Below, piece by piece: positions 1-6,735 of a DNA stretch of 14,674 nt. Position 1 is the first letter of the stretch, and the number at the start of each line of letters is the position of its first letter. The translations under genes were made by a program, and so were the position numbers. Location of the stretch: NCBI GenBank assembly GCA_903885895.1, contig CAISKC010000549.1, positions 1 to 14,674 of the forward strand. The letters run 5' to 3'. Under the pieces are notes generated by a model that was not told where the DNA came from, searched no databases, and saw only the letters and a list, made by a program, of their open reading frames with translations. Source of the stretch: an uncultured Legionella sp. Its GTDB lineage: Bacteria > Pseudomonadota > Gammaproteobacteria > Legionellales > Legionellaceae.

Positions 1-299
1 GCGTGAAACGTGTCTGGCATTTCCTTGCCCCAGCGCACACAAACGTCTTTCGGTAACAAAGAGTTAGCACCATAAATCCAAGCACGCACAGCGCGTTCTT
101 TATCCGTATCAAAATGAACGACTTGATTGGTAGCATGCACACCGGTATCCGTTCTTCCGGCACAGATCACTTTGATATCTTCGTCTGCAATTTGGCTCAA
201 CGCCGCCTCTACTGTACCCTGTACAGTATGCAACCCATTTTGCGCTTGCCAACCATGATACTGACTACCATCATATTCCACTATTAGGGCAATACGCAT
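1..299 (-). CDS. truA: tRNA pseudouridine(38-40) synthase TruA, N-terminal part (cut by left window edge)
   Basis: Reading leftward from the ATG at 299-297 gives a protein beginning MRIALIVEYDGSQYHGWQ, the classic TruA N-terminus. The motif CAGRTDTGVHA follows at about residues 46-56, and D51 corresponds to the catalytic aspartate (D60 in E. coli). TruA converts uridines 38-40 of the tRNA anticodon arm to pseudouridine in the cytoplasm. About 99 codons are visible; the family is usually about 260-270 residues, so the C-terminal two thirds lie beyond the left edge. The gene is divergent from folD with 113 bases between the two starts. No strong Shine-Dalgarno sequence is visible before the ATG, but the family N-terminus fits this start exactly. 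The call is close to certain. Confidence 0.95.
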   Translation of the reverse strand, partial: MRIALIVEYDGSQYHGWQAQNGLHTVQGTVEAALSQIADEDIKVICAGRTDTGVHATNQVVHFDTDKERAVRAWIYGANSLLPKDVCVRWGKEMPDTFH

Positions 300-361
300 G
301 CAATAAATCTCAGGAAATAATGGGAAATCTATCCTAAATACCGTTTTTTGTCTAGCTCATG

Positions 362-390
362 TTGCTCGCTAAGCCGTTTTATGTTGTAAT
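362..390 (+). promoter_or_regulatory. Candidate sigma70-type promoter of folD
   Basis: TTGCTC (362-367) and TGTAAT (385-390) are separated by 17 bases. The -10 matches the consensus at 5 of 6 positions and the -35 at 3 of 6. Transcription would begin near 397, leaving a leader of about 16 bases that contains the AAGGGGG ribosome-binding site of folD. This rests on pattern only. Confidence 0.35.
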
Positions 391-412
391 TTTCGTTTTA
401 AGGGGGATGGAT

Positions 413-1267
413 ATGCCAGCAGCTATTCTTGATGGTAAGCTCGTTTCCTCTTTGATTCGAAATTCTCTCAAACAACGTGTCAGTCAAATCACGCGAACTG
501 GACACAGACCACCCTGTTTGGCGGTGATATTGATTGGCTCCGATCCCGCTTCCTTGATCTATGTAGGACACAAACGCAAAGCCTGCGCAGAACTAGGGAT
601 TCAGTCGATGCCTCATCTTCTCTCTGCGGATACCCCAGAACACGTCGTCTTAGACTTATTAGATCAATTGAATCATTCTCCTGATGTTGACGGTATTTTG
701 GTGCAATTACCTTTACCCACACATATTCGTGCCAGCACCATCATTGAACGCATCCATCCGAATAAAGACGTAGATGGATTTCATCCCCTAAATATGGGAC
801 GTTTGGCACAAGGCCATCCACAAATGCGACCCTGCACGCCCTGGGGTGTGATGCGTTTATTGGAACATTATCAATTAAATGTCGCAGGACTCTCAGCCTT
901 GGTGATTGGCTCCTCCACAATTGTTGGAAGACCCATGGCCTTAGAGTTGCTACTCGCCAAAGCGACAGTCACGATTGCTCATCGCAAAACTAAAAATTTA
1001 GAACGGCATATTCGGCAAGCGGATCTAATTATCAGCGCAACTGGCGTGCCTAATTTGGTGCATATGGAATGGTTGCACGCGAAACAAATCATTGTCGATA
1101 TTGGTATTCACCGAACCGCCGCCAATCAAATTCAAGGGGATATTGATTTTGCACAAGCACAAGCCCGCGTCGCTTGGATCACACCGGTACCAGGTGGCGT
1201 TGGACCTATGACCGTAACCATGTTGTTGGAAAACACAGTGACTTGTTGGATTAAAAATAAAGCTTAG
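413..1267 (+). CDS. folD: Bifunctional methylenetetrahydrofolate dehydrogenase / methenyltetrahydrofolate cyclohydrolase FolD
   Basis: FolD interconverts 5,10-methylene-, 5,10-methenyl- and 10-formyl-tetrahydrofolate in the cytoplasm, supplying one-carbon units for purine and formyl-methionine synthesis. From the chosen ATG the protein is 284 residues, the usual family length. Visible hallmarks are Y50 and K54 in the YVGHK motif, Q98 in DGILVQLPLP, D121 in KDVDGFHP, the NADP-binding loop IGSSTIVGRP (about 165-174) and PGGVGPMT (260-267). These match the catalytic residues and spacing known for E. coli FolD. A longer frame is open from 359, but the ATG at 413 is preferred: AGGGGG lies 6 bases before it, and the protein then starts MPAAILDGK as in homologues. 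An ATG at 407 sits almost on the ribosome-binding site. The gene converges on the small acidic-protein gene 18 bases downstream. Confidence 0.96.
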   Translation: MPAAILDGKLVSSLIRNSLKQRVSQITRTGHRPPCLAVILIGSDPASLIYVGHKRKACAELGIQSMPHLLSADTPEHVVLDLLDQLNHSPDVDGILVQLPLPTHIRASTIIERIHPNKDVDGFHPLNMGRLAQGHPQMRPCTPWGVMRLLEHYQLNVAGLSALVIGSSTIVGRPMALELLLAKATVTIAHRKTKNLERHIRQADLIISATGVPNLVHMEWLHAKQIIVDIGIHRTAANQIQGDIDFAQAQARVAWITPVPGGVGPMTVTMLLENTVTCWIKNKA

Positions 1268-1285
1268 TCATGCTTGCTAGCACGT

Positions 1286-1495
1286 TTAGTCTTTATCAAA
1301 CTCATCCCACTCGAAATCGTCACCATACTCACCATCATAATCTTCTAACTCTTGTTTCAAACGTCGCCGTTCCATGCGCTCTTCTAATTTGCGGCGTATT
1401 TCTTTTTTACGTCGACTATCGGCAGGGTCCAATTCACAGTCTTCGCCAAATTCAGAAAAAGAAAGAGGTTCTTCTTGATCAGAATGATGTTTCAT
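1286..1495 (-). CDS. Small highly charged acidic protein, possibly of the PA3496-like family
   Basis: A 69-residue protein with a central run rich in Arg, Lys and Glu (about residues 28-50: RRKKEIRRKLEERMERRRLK) followed by an acidic, aromatic tail (ELEDYDGEYGDDFEWDEFDKD). It has no signal peptide or membrane segment, and the central block is probably one long helix. The ATG at 1495 follows AAAGGAGAAATAAAC on the minus strand, an excellent ribosome-binding site, which argues strongly that the gene is real. The pattern of a basic helix ending in an E-L-x-D-Y motif resembles small gammaproteobacterial proteins grouped with Pseudomonas PA3496, annotated as putatively linked to envelope integrity. 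That link is from memory and uncertain, and no biochemical function is claimed. Confidence 0.75.
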   Translation of the reverse strand: MKHHSDQEEPLSFSEFGEDCELDPADSRRKKEIRRKLEERMERRRLKQELEDYDGEYGDDFEWDEFDKD

Positions 1496-1557
1496 GTTTA
1501 TTTCTCCTTTAATGTCACCAACACATCTTAATTTTTAATAAATTTTGTAACTGCTCA

Positions 1558-1659
1558 CCCTCTCCGTCTTTGCGAGCAGTAGGCGAAGCAATCTAGTGGC
1601 ATTTATCGACACCGCATTAGGCCACTAGATTGCTTCGCTGCGCTCGCAAAGACGGAGGG
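1558..1659. repeat. Long imperfect palindrome, probable dispersed palindromic repeat
   Basis: The left arm (1558-1600) and right arm (1621-1659) are near-perfect inverted copies around a 20-base spacer. The outer block CCGTCTTTGCGAGC mirrors GCTCGCAAAGACGG, and the inner block GCGAAGCAATCTAGTGGC mirrors GCCACTAGATTGCTTCGC. It occupies the 317-base gap (1496-1812) between the divergent small acidic-protein and rlmJ genes. The core 'tttgcgagc...gaagcaatc' resembles dispersed palindromic repeats I recall from Legionellales and Rickettsiales genomes. No protein is encoded, so it is a MITE-like or REP-like element. Outside it the gap holds only an AT-rich stretch and a possible rlmJ promoter. Confidence 0.85.
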
Positions 1660-1756
1660 TTTGCGTTACTAAACTTTAGGTTTTTATGTTAGTCCTAAAC
1701 TGTGATTAAAAATCAAATCACTTAAAATCCCTAAAATTCATTCGTAAAAGGTATAC

Positions 1757-1786
1757 TTCGCATACGCGACATATTTATAGTATAGT
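1757..1786 (+). promoter_or_regulatory. Candidate promoter of the rlmJ-mltD-LOG run
   Basis: TTCGCA (1757-1762, 4 of 6 to the -35 consensus) and TATAGT (1781-1786, 5 of 6 to the -10) are separated by 18 bases. They lie about 27 bases before the rlmJ ATG and are followed by a T-rich stretch. A second overlapping TATAGT lies at 1776-1781. Pattern evidence only. Confidence 0.35.
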
Positions 1787-1812
1787 TCTTTTTTTTTATT
1801 GCAGATTTAAAG

Positions 1813-2646
1813 ATGCTTAGTTATCAACATATTTACCACGCAGGATGCTTTGCGGATGTCATCAAACATCTGGGTTTATGCAACATTTTGTCTTATATGA
1901 CTCAAAAGGAAAAACCACTTTTCTACCTTGATACACATGCTGGGCGTGGTCTGTATGATTTACGTGACAAAGAAGCCATGAAAAATCAGGAGTATTTGTC
2001 TGGCATTACGGCCTTATGGTCAGAGCGAGCGCAGCTCCCTGCCCCCTTTTCAAGTTATCTTACTGCCCTAGAACACTGGAATCCAGACGGTGATTTACGT
2101 TATTACCCAGGTTCTCCGGCATTGGCTATGCAGCTATTACGGAGTCAAGATCGCTTATTCTTTTGCGAGCAACATCCTCGTGAATTTGAGCATTTGCAAC
2201 AGATAACCAAGCGTTACCCACGTGCACATTGCGAGCAAGGAGATGGGTACCATGAATTGATAGCACGCTTGCCACCACCTGAACGGCGTGGGTTAATAAT
2301 GATTGATCCCAGCTATGAAATAAAAGATGAATATCGAATCGTACCGAAAAAAGTCCAAGCAGCACTGCGTCTTTTTGAGTCAGGTGTTTTTTGCATATGG
2401 TATCCTATTATAGATGGAAGGCTGCATACACAATTGCTAACTGGCCTGGCTGCGATACCAAATGTGCGGGCTCTGCGTGCAGAGTTTCACTTAAATTCTA
2501 AGTCGGCACTTGGCATGGATGGTTGTGGACTCTATCTATACAACCCTCCCTTTCTATTAGAGCAAGCATTACGAAGTGCTTTTGATAGTTTATTGAAAAT
2601 TTTCAATCCGGGGAGATCGTCATATGTTCTGCAAAACATTGGCTAA
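1813..2646 (+). CDS. rlmJ: 23S rRNA (adenine(2030)-N6)-methyltransferase RlmJ
   Basis: RlmJ uses S-adenosylmethionine to methylate N6 of A2030 in 23S rRNA. The 277-residue protein has the family N-terminus MLSYQHIYHAGCFADVIKH, the SAM-binding FYLDTHAGRGLY motif (about 37-48), the conserved LRYYPGSP (95-102), and the catalytic motif at 165-168. That motif reads DPSY where E. coli has DPPY. Family length is about 280, so the gene looks intact. The ATG at 1813 gives the family N-terminus exactly, although the ribosome-binding site is weak (AAAG). Its last 23 bases overlap the start of the mltD-like gene in another frame, suggesting co-transcription and possibly coupled translation. Confidence 0.93.
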   Translation: MLSYQHIYHAGCFADVIKHLGLCNILSYMTQKEKPLFYLDTHAGRGLYDLRDKEAMKNQEYLSGITALWSERAQLPAPFSSYLTALEHWNPDGDLRYYPGSPALAMQLLRSQDRLFFCEQHPREFEHLQQITKRYPRAHCEQGDGYHELIARLPPPERRGLIMIDPSYEIKDEYRIVPKKVQAALRLFESGVFCIWYPIIDGRLHTQLLTGLAAIPNVRALRAEFHLNSKSALGMDGCGLYLYNPPFLLEQALRSAFDSLLKIFNPGRSSYVLQNIG

Positions 2647-3928
2647 AGGACTATGTTTTCTATTCATACTCCTATTGCCAATGGTAACCAAGGCCTATGC
2701 AATCCATTCAGTATGGGACGTTCTCAGTCAACAATTTGTGCTCAATCATGAAACATCACGTCCCGAAGTACAGGCTCAGTTACGCTGGTTACTGCGCCAT
2801 CCCCATTACATTCAGTCTCTCACTCAATCTGAGCCCTATATTTACCATATTATTACTGAAATAAGAAAACGACACTTACCTGGTGAACTTGCCCTGATTC
2901 CTATGGTTGAAAGTGCCTTTAATCCGTTTGCTTACTCTGGAGCTGGAGCAGCAGGGCTATGGCAACTTATGCCTGGTACGGGGACTGATTTAGGCTTAAA
3001 ACAAGACTGGTGGTACGATGGTCGCCGCAGTATCCCCTCTTCAACGGATGCCGCTTTAAATTATTTAGAGTATTTACATCGCAATTTTAACCAAAATTGG
3101 ATTTTAGCTTTTGCTGCGTATGATGCTGGAGAAGGCAGTATCACAAGAATTATCCAAGCAAAACACAATAGAGACTTTTGGTCATTACCCGTCCCGAAAG
3201 AAACGCGAGCCTATGTACCTCGTCTATTAGCTTTGGCTGAAATTATCCAAAATCCCCAACGTTACCATATTCACTTACCTAATATTCCGCATGCTCCTTA
3301 TTTTGCTGAAGTCAATATTGGGGGTCAGATTGACTTGGGACATGCCGCAACCTTAGCTGGTATCAGTTATCAAGATTTGATCAAACTCAATCCAGGGTAT
3401 AATCGCTGGACAACTGCACCCAACCAACCGTATAAATTACTCATCCCAGCAAATAAAGTCCTAAGCTTCAATCGTAATCTTGCTCATGTTCCGAAAAACA
3501 AAAGGGTCTCGTGGACCAGATATCGTGTGCGTACCGGAGACAATCTTAATGTCATTGCTGCAAAACATCATACCACAGTCAATATGATCAAAGAATTGAA
3601 CCAGCTCAGTACTAATATCCTTCCCAAGGGACAATACATTCTGATCCCCAATAATATGTTTGCAACAAATTCAGCACCCAAACACACGCACTATAACCAA
3701 CCTCAGGCCTATAAAATTATTTATATTGTTGATGCAAAAGATAGTTTCAAAGCACTGACTCAGAAATTTAAGGTCACAGAACAGCAAATAAAAGAATGGA
3801 ATCATTTAGACGAACAAGCAACCCTACAACCAGGGCAAAATTTAATGATCTGGAAATCCACGCAAGATACTACCTATGCAGCCAGGCATGGAAATAGCAT
3901 AAAAAGGTATTTTTTGGCGAAAAAGTAG
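2624..3928 (+). CDS. mltD: MltD-like membrane-bound/periplasmic lytic murein transglycosylase with LysM domains
   Basis: This enzyme cleaves the MurNAc-GlcNAc bond of peptidoglycan to yield 1,6-anhydro-muropeptides. The order is: signal peptide (about 1-26, hydrophobic core CFLFILLLPM, probable cleavage after AYA); a transglycosylase SLT domain (about 70-215) with catalytic E96 in MVESAFNP, then the G-LWQLMPGTG block and AAYDAGEG; an MltD-type linker; and two LysM repeats (about 300-343 and 364-409) that bind glycan. The ATG at 2624 has GGGAG 8 bases upstream. E. coli MltD is a lipoprotein, but no lipobox cysteine is visible near the cleavage site here, so this version is probably soluble or held by its LysM domains. 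The muropeptides it makes are the substrate class imported by the AmpG-like transporter at 10933-12171. Confidence 0.92.
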   Translation: MFCKTLAKGLCFLFILLLPMVTKAYAIHSVWDVLSQQFVLNHETSRPEVQAQLRWLLRHPHYIQSLTQSEPYIYHIITEIRKRHLPGELALIPMVESAFNPFAYSGAGAAGLWQLMPGTGTDLGLKQDWWYDGRRSIPSSTDAALNYLEYLHRNFNQNWILAFAAYDAGEGSITRIIQAKHNRDFWSLPVPKETRAYVPRLLALAEIIQNPQRYHIHLPNIPHAPYFAEVNIGGQIDLGHAATLAGISYQDLIKLNPGYNRWTTAPNQPYKLLIPANKVLSFNRNLAHVPKNKRVSWTRYRVRTGDNLNVIAAKHHTTVNMIKELNQLSTNILPKGQYILIPNNMFATNSAPKHTHYNQPQAYKIIYIVDAKDSFKALTQKFKVTEQQIKEWNHLDEQATLQPGQNLMIWKSTQDTTYAARHGNSIKRYFLAKK

Positions 3929-3970
3929 CGGCTACTACGCTCTTTACGGGTATCCTTGGAGAGACAAAAC

Positions 3971-4849
3971 ATGATTAAAAAAAGCATTATTATATTTTTA
4001 TCCATGATTCTAACTATTGTTGCTCACAGCAACACTACGCCCAAATTACCTTTGGAACATTGTATTGCAGAACATATAGACTGCTCCATTTTACCCAATC
4101 CTCAAAATACTACGCCTTCTTTTCTTGATGAGGTGAAAGAGAATTATTGCTCTCGCCAACTTTTAAAACGTGTTGCGCCTTATGGCACCGTATCGATCTT
4201 TGGAGGCGCTCATTTATTTGACGAAAAAACACCGGAGTATCAGCTCATCCGTATATTTGCGCGAAAATGGACTGAACTCCCTGTCAGCGATAAATGGCCC
4301 ATTGCAAGCGGCGGTGGCCCGGGCATCATGGAAGCTGCACAACGCGGTGCAACAGAAGCAAAAGATGGCAAAGGTATCGCGATAGGTCTTCATACACCAG
4401 TTAAGCATCTAGGACGCTTGGAAAAAATAAGTGACTACAGATCAAATGAGCATTATTTTAACTATCAGAGCATCTCTAAACGTGAATCAGATTTAATGGA
4501 TCATGCTCAGGCGGTTATCATTGGGCCTGGTGGATTAGGTACCCTATGGGAAATGTTTGAAACATTGGATAAAATACATATCGGGGCCAAACCGAGAATA
4601 CCAGTTATTATTCTTGCCCCAAACAATAAAGGAGAACAATTAGCACAGTCATTTTTAAAATTCATTCATTTAGGATTAGTTCCTGAATCTGATTGTCGTC
4701 TCTTGAATATCACCAACTCAGCGGACAAAGCAATAGAACTTATTTTAATGAGCGCAGATAAACGCGAGCTAGATAGTTCGTCTTCTTGCTTTTTATACAA
4801 TTCAGAGCCAAAAACCTTGCATCCTGCAGACAAACCGGTTCTGAATTGA
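3971..4849 (+). CDS. LOG-family (lysine-decarboxylase-like) Rossmann-fold protein with an N-terminal signal peptide
   Basis: The 292-residue protein carries the LOG-family signature GGGPGIMEAA (about 114-123) and PGGLGTLWE (186-194). R171 (SKRESDLM) and E194 are at the positions of the catalytic pair in LOG-type nucleotide 5'-monophosphate phosphoribohydrolases. It is therefore predicted to cleave a nucleoside monophosphate to base and ribose 5-phosphate. Unusually, the N-terminus (MIKKSIIIFLSMILTIVAHS) looks like a Sec signal peptide, which would send a normally cytosolic enzyme to the periplasm or outside. The ATG at 3971 is chosen because GGAGA lies 8 bases upstream; the open frame extends to a TTG at 3956 that precedes this site. 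It follows mltD by 42 bases and is probably in the same transcript. Substrate and true location are inferred. Confidence 0.8.
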   Translation: MIKKSIIIFLSMILTIVAHSNTTPKLPLEHCIAEHIDCSILPNPQNTTPSFLDEVKENYCSRQLLKRVAPYGTVSIFGGAHLFDEKTPEYQLIRIFARKWTELPVSDKWPIASGGGPGIMEAAQRGATEAKDGKGIAIGLHTPVKHLGRLEKISDYRSNEHYFNYQSISKRESDLMDHAQAVIIGPGGLGTLWEMFETLDKIHIGAKPRIPVIILAPNNKGEQLAQSFLKFIHLGLVPESDCRLLNITNSADKAIELILMSADKRELDSSSSCFLYNSEPKTLHPADKPVLN

Positions 4850-4858
4850 CAAAATATC

Positions 4859-5815
4859 TTATGACATATCCTTACTAGTACTTTGTCCTATACAGATCAT
4901 AGCAAGCAAAAAAGATAATACGCCACAAGGTATCAGTGTATACAACAGCAATCCTAAATCATGTAACAAGTATGCTTGGTTAAATGTAAAGTAAATTAAA
5001 AATAACGTCGTCAACACATATGATACCGCGGTCGCAATGAGCATTCCAAAACGATAAGATAAATACAAAGAAAGTATGATTGCCAACAACAGACATTGTA
5101 TTTTCATCAAAAATCCTACGCAGCATAATCCCCAAACTAACCACCAGACTCTATGATAGATAGTGATTTTTTGACGGAAAACGCGCTCTCTTCCCAAGTA
5201 AACAGATATCCAAGTTAAGAAAAATCCAGTGAACACTATGATCGCATTTAAATCCGCAATCCATAAGCTCAAAACATGATGCCCGACTGTTTCAAGCGAC
5301 AGATGACTCATATCACTCAATAGGATAGCAATCATTCTTAATGCGCCGGATAAAAGACAGCCAATGCTTGCATAGATCACAAAACGCAACCATTCCTTCG
5401 TGTCAACAAAAATGGAGTGATCCGATGTGAACACAGATTGACACCAGCGCACGACCAAATACGCACCGCCTAGATCTGCACTAATATATAAAAACAACGC
5501 AGGCAAGGTTAGCCCATGCGCACAATAAGCACAAAAACAACCTAGAAACAGCCCTAACAATGACGTATTGCCTAATAAATAAAGCATCACAAAAGCCGAA
5601 CCTATTGGCGGGTACATAGGTAAAGCAGGATAGGTCACTGTAAGATGAGTCATCGTGAGAAACTGTAAGAGAAAAACGCCAACCGTCGTGATCAAAAAAC
5701 GCTGTATTCGCTTCAAGTTATAAGCACGCCGATACGATTTTTTTACGCTAGCACTCATCAGTTTTGTAAGTTGCTGAGTCAAATATAGAACAGAATCAGT
5801 GTCTTGGTTCGTCAT
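4859..5815 (-). CDS. MASE1-like multi-pass membrane protein without output domain
   Basis: About 318 residues with eight or so hydrophobic segments and short cytoplasmic N- and C-terminal tails. The pattern YPALPMYPPIGSAFVMLY, then GLFLGCFCAY, then DLGGAYLVVRW, then a WIADLNAIIVF segment (about residues 60-210 of this start) resembles the MASE1 sensor domain. MASE1 usually sits before a histidine kinase, GGDEF or EAL domain. Here no signalling domain follows, so it may act as a stand-alone sensor, transporter or partner. Two adjacent ATGs (5818 and 5815) follow AAGGAAAGT. The second has the better spacing (7 bases), and both touch the TGA stop of the upstream methyltransferase, so translation is almost certainly coupled. 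It ends 9 bases from the convergent LOG gene. The family call is moderate. Confidence 0.7.
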   Translation of the reverse strand: MTNQDTDSVLYLTQQLTKLMSASVKKSYRRAYNLKRIQRFLITTVGVFLLQFLTMTHLTVTYPALPMYPPIGSAFVMLYLLGNTSLLGLFLGCFCAYCAHGLTLPALFLYISADLGGAYLVVRWCQSVFTSDHSIFVDTKEWLRFVIYASIGCLLSGALRMIAILLSDMSHLSLETVGHHVLSLWIADLNAIIVFTGFFLTWISVYLGRERVFRQKITIYHRVWWLVWGLCCVGFLMKIQCLLLAIILSLYLSYRFGMLIATAVSYVLTTLFLIYFTFNQAYLLHDLGLLLYTLIPCGVLSFLLAMICIGQSTSKDMS

Positions 5816-6414
5816 CATACTTTCCTTACGTAGATATAACAGGGTACTTTTTCCCAATCAGCGTGAAGGAATATTTTTTTACTTAGTTGGAAGCCACTTA
5901 AATTTGGTAGTTTTCGTAATGATGCAATGGTTCTAACATGGGGCATGACAGAGATTTTTTTCCCTATCTCAGAGAGTAAATCAAAAGAAAAAACAGTAGA
6001 ACATACGTATATCACGGTGATATGCGTCAAATCATATTGTAAAAAGTCGCCTTGGATAATTTGCATGGTTCTAGCTGGGGTAAACATATCCGGCAATTGT
6101 TGGCGTAAGCTATCATTCACTTTTACTGCCACTTGATGCCGGAGGGCATTGATTTCAATACCAGAGACAGAAGCAGCATGCGTAGTCAGAAATGTTTGAA
6201 AAACAATTTTACCTAAGCCAGAACCTATATCTAAAAAATGATCTTTGTCGGTCAAGTTTAAATGACCAAGTAAAATCATAAAACTATAGTAATACATTTC
6301 TCCATAATGCTCGTTTTTATAGAAAAACAACGATTTTTTAATGTCACTCGCATAGGGACTGTAAAGATGAGCCAGATAGGACTGCATCATTTCATGCATA
6401 GATTGATTGAGCAC
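5815..6414 (-). CDS. DOT1-like class I SAM-dependent methyltransferase (possible histone/protein lysine methyltransferase)
   Basis: About 199-204 residues. The order of motifs follows the catalytic core of eukaryotic DOT1 (histone H3 K79 methyltransferase). Numbered from a TTG at 6429, these are HYGEMYYYSFM (41-51), the SAM-binding loop FLDIGSGLGKIVFQ (65-78), the acidic motif GIE (90-92), GDFL (127-130), a VIYV-F strand (139-147), and a C-terminal W..VPCYIYVR (192-202) like the W-x-G-K-P-V-S-Y segment of DOT1. The motif IV strand reads VCSTVF where human DOT1L has V-N-N-x-x-F, a notable change. The start is uncertain. A GTG at 6414 has GGAAG 5 bases before it, a TTG at 6429 has no visible ribosome site, and an ATG lies at 6399; an in-frame stop at 6454-6456 limits extension. 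No signal peptide is present. The substrate, bacterial or host, is unknown. Confidence 0.72.
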   Translation of the reverse strand: MLNQSMHEMMQSYLAHLYSPYASDIKKSLFFYKNEHYGEMYYYSFMILLGHLNLTDKDHFLDIGSGLGKIVFQTFLTTHAASVSGIEINALRHQVAVKVNDSLRQQLPDMFTPARTMQIIQGDFLQYDLTHITVIYVCSTVFSFDLLSEIGKKISVMPHVRTIASLRKLPNLSGFQLSKKIFLHADWEKVPCYIYVRKV

Positions 6415-6530
6415 TTTTTCTTCCAACAAACAAAACTTATAGCTTTGAGGCAGCTATATCATAACCAACAACTTTTTTACAAAGCTCGAAAAGCCCCCAT
6501 CGCGGAAGAAACCATTGTAAAAGTAGATTG

Positions 6531-6622
6531 AGGAGAGGGAGAAATACGACATTTACCCTCTCCCTAGCCCTCTCCCGCGTTCAACATCTGGTTTTTTCAA
6601 ATGCTTCTGTCGCGGGCGAGGG
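6531..6622. repeat. Two adjacent hairpin-forming inverted repeats
   Basis: Hairpin one pairs GGAGAGGG (6532-6539) with CCCTCTCC (6556-6563), extended inward by AAAT/ATTT. Hairpin two pairs 6568-6579 (CCCTCTCCCGCG) with 6611-6622 at 11 of 12 positions around a 31-base loop. The CTCTCCCTAGCCCTCTCCCG core is of a kind often dispersed between bacterial genes. It lies in the roughly 320-base gap between the unknown hydrophobic-hairpin gene and the methyltransferase gene. Nothing else was recognised in that gap (6415-6735) and no coding potential is convincing. Confidence 0.75.
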
Positions 6623-6735
6623 GACCGTTCCGAGCTCTGCAAAAGATATGGGTAATGATATCCAAAAGCGCTGCGTAATGAAGGTTTATACCATTTGATT
6701 ACCTTGCATTATACATCAAACTCTACATGCTTTTA

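Noticed and set aside
359..412. Eighteen-residue N-terminal extension of FolD
   Set aside because: The ATG at 413 has an ideal ribosome site and matches the family start; the extension (MLLAKPFYVVIFVLRGMD) is not a family feature and overlaps the candidate promoter.
489..722. Minus-strand open frame inside folD
   Set aside because: It lies wholly within the certain folD gene, shows no family features and has no supporting ribosome site; it is a shadow frame.
1270..1512. Plus-strand open frame of 80 codons overlapping the small acidic-protein gene
   Set aside because: The minus-strand frame has a strong ribosome site and a coherent charged composition; the plus-strand translation is His-rich and low-complexity with no such support.
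1558..1659. CRISPR array or tRNA-like structure
   Set aside because: There is a single inverted repeat pair, with no series of direct repeats and spacers and no tRNA arms.
6307..6531. Plus-strand open frame covering the start of the methyltransferase gene
   Set aside because: It is antisense to the 5' end of the methyltransferase gene, whose motifs are clear; the composition is unremarkable and there is no ribosome site.
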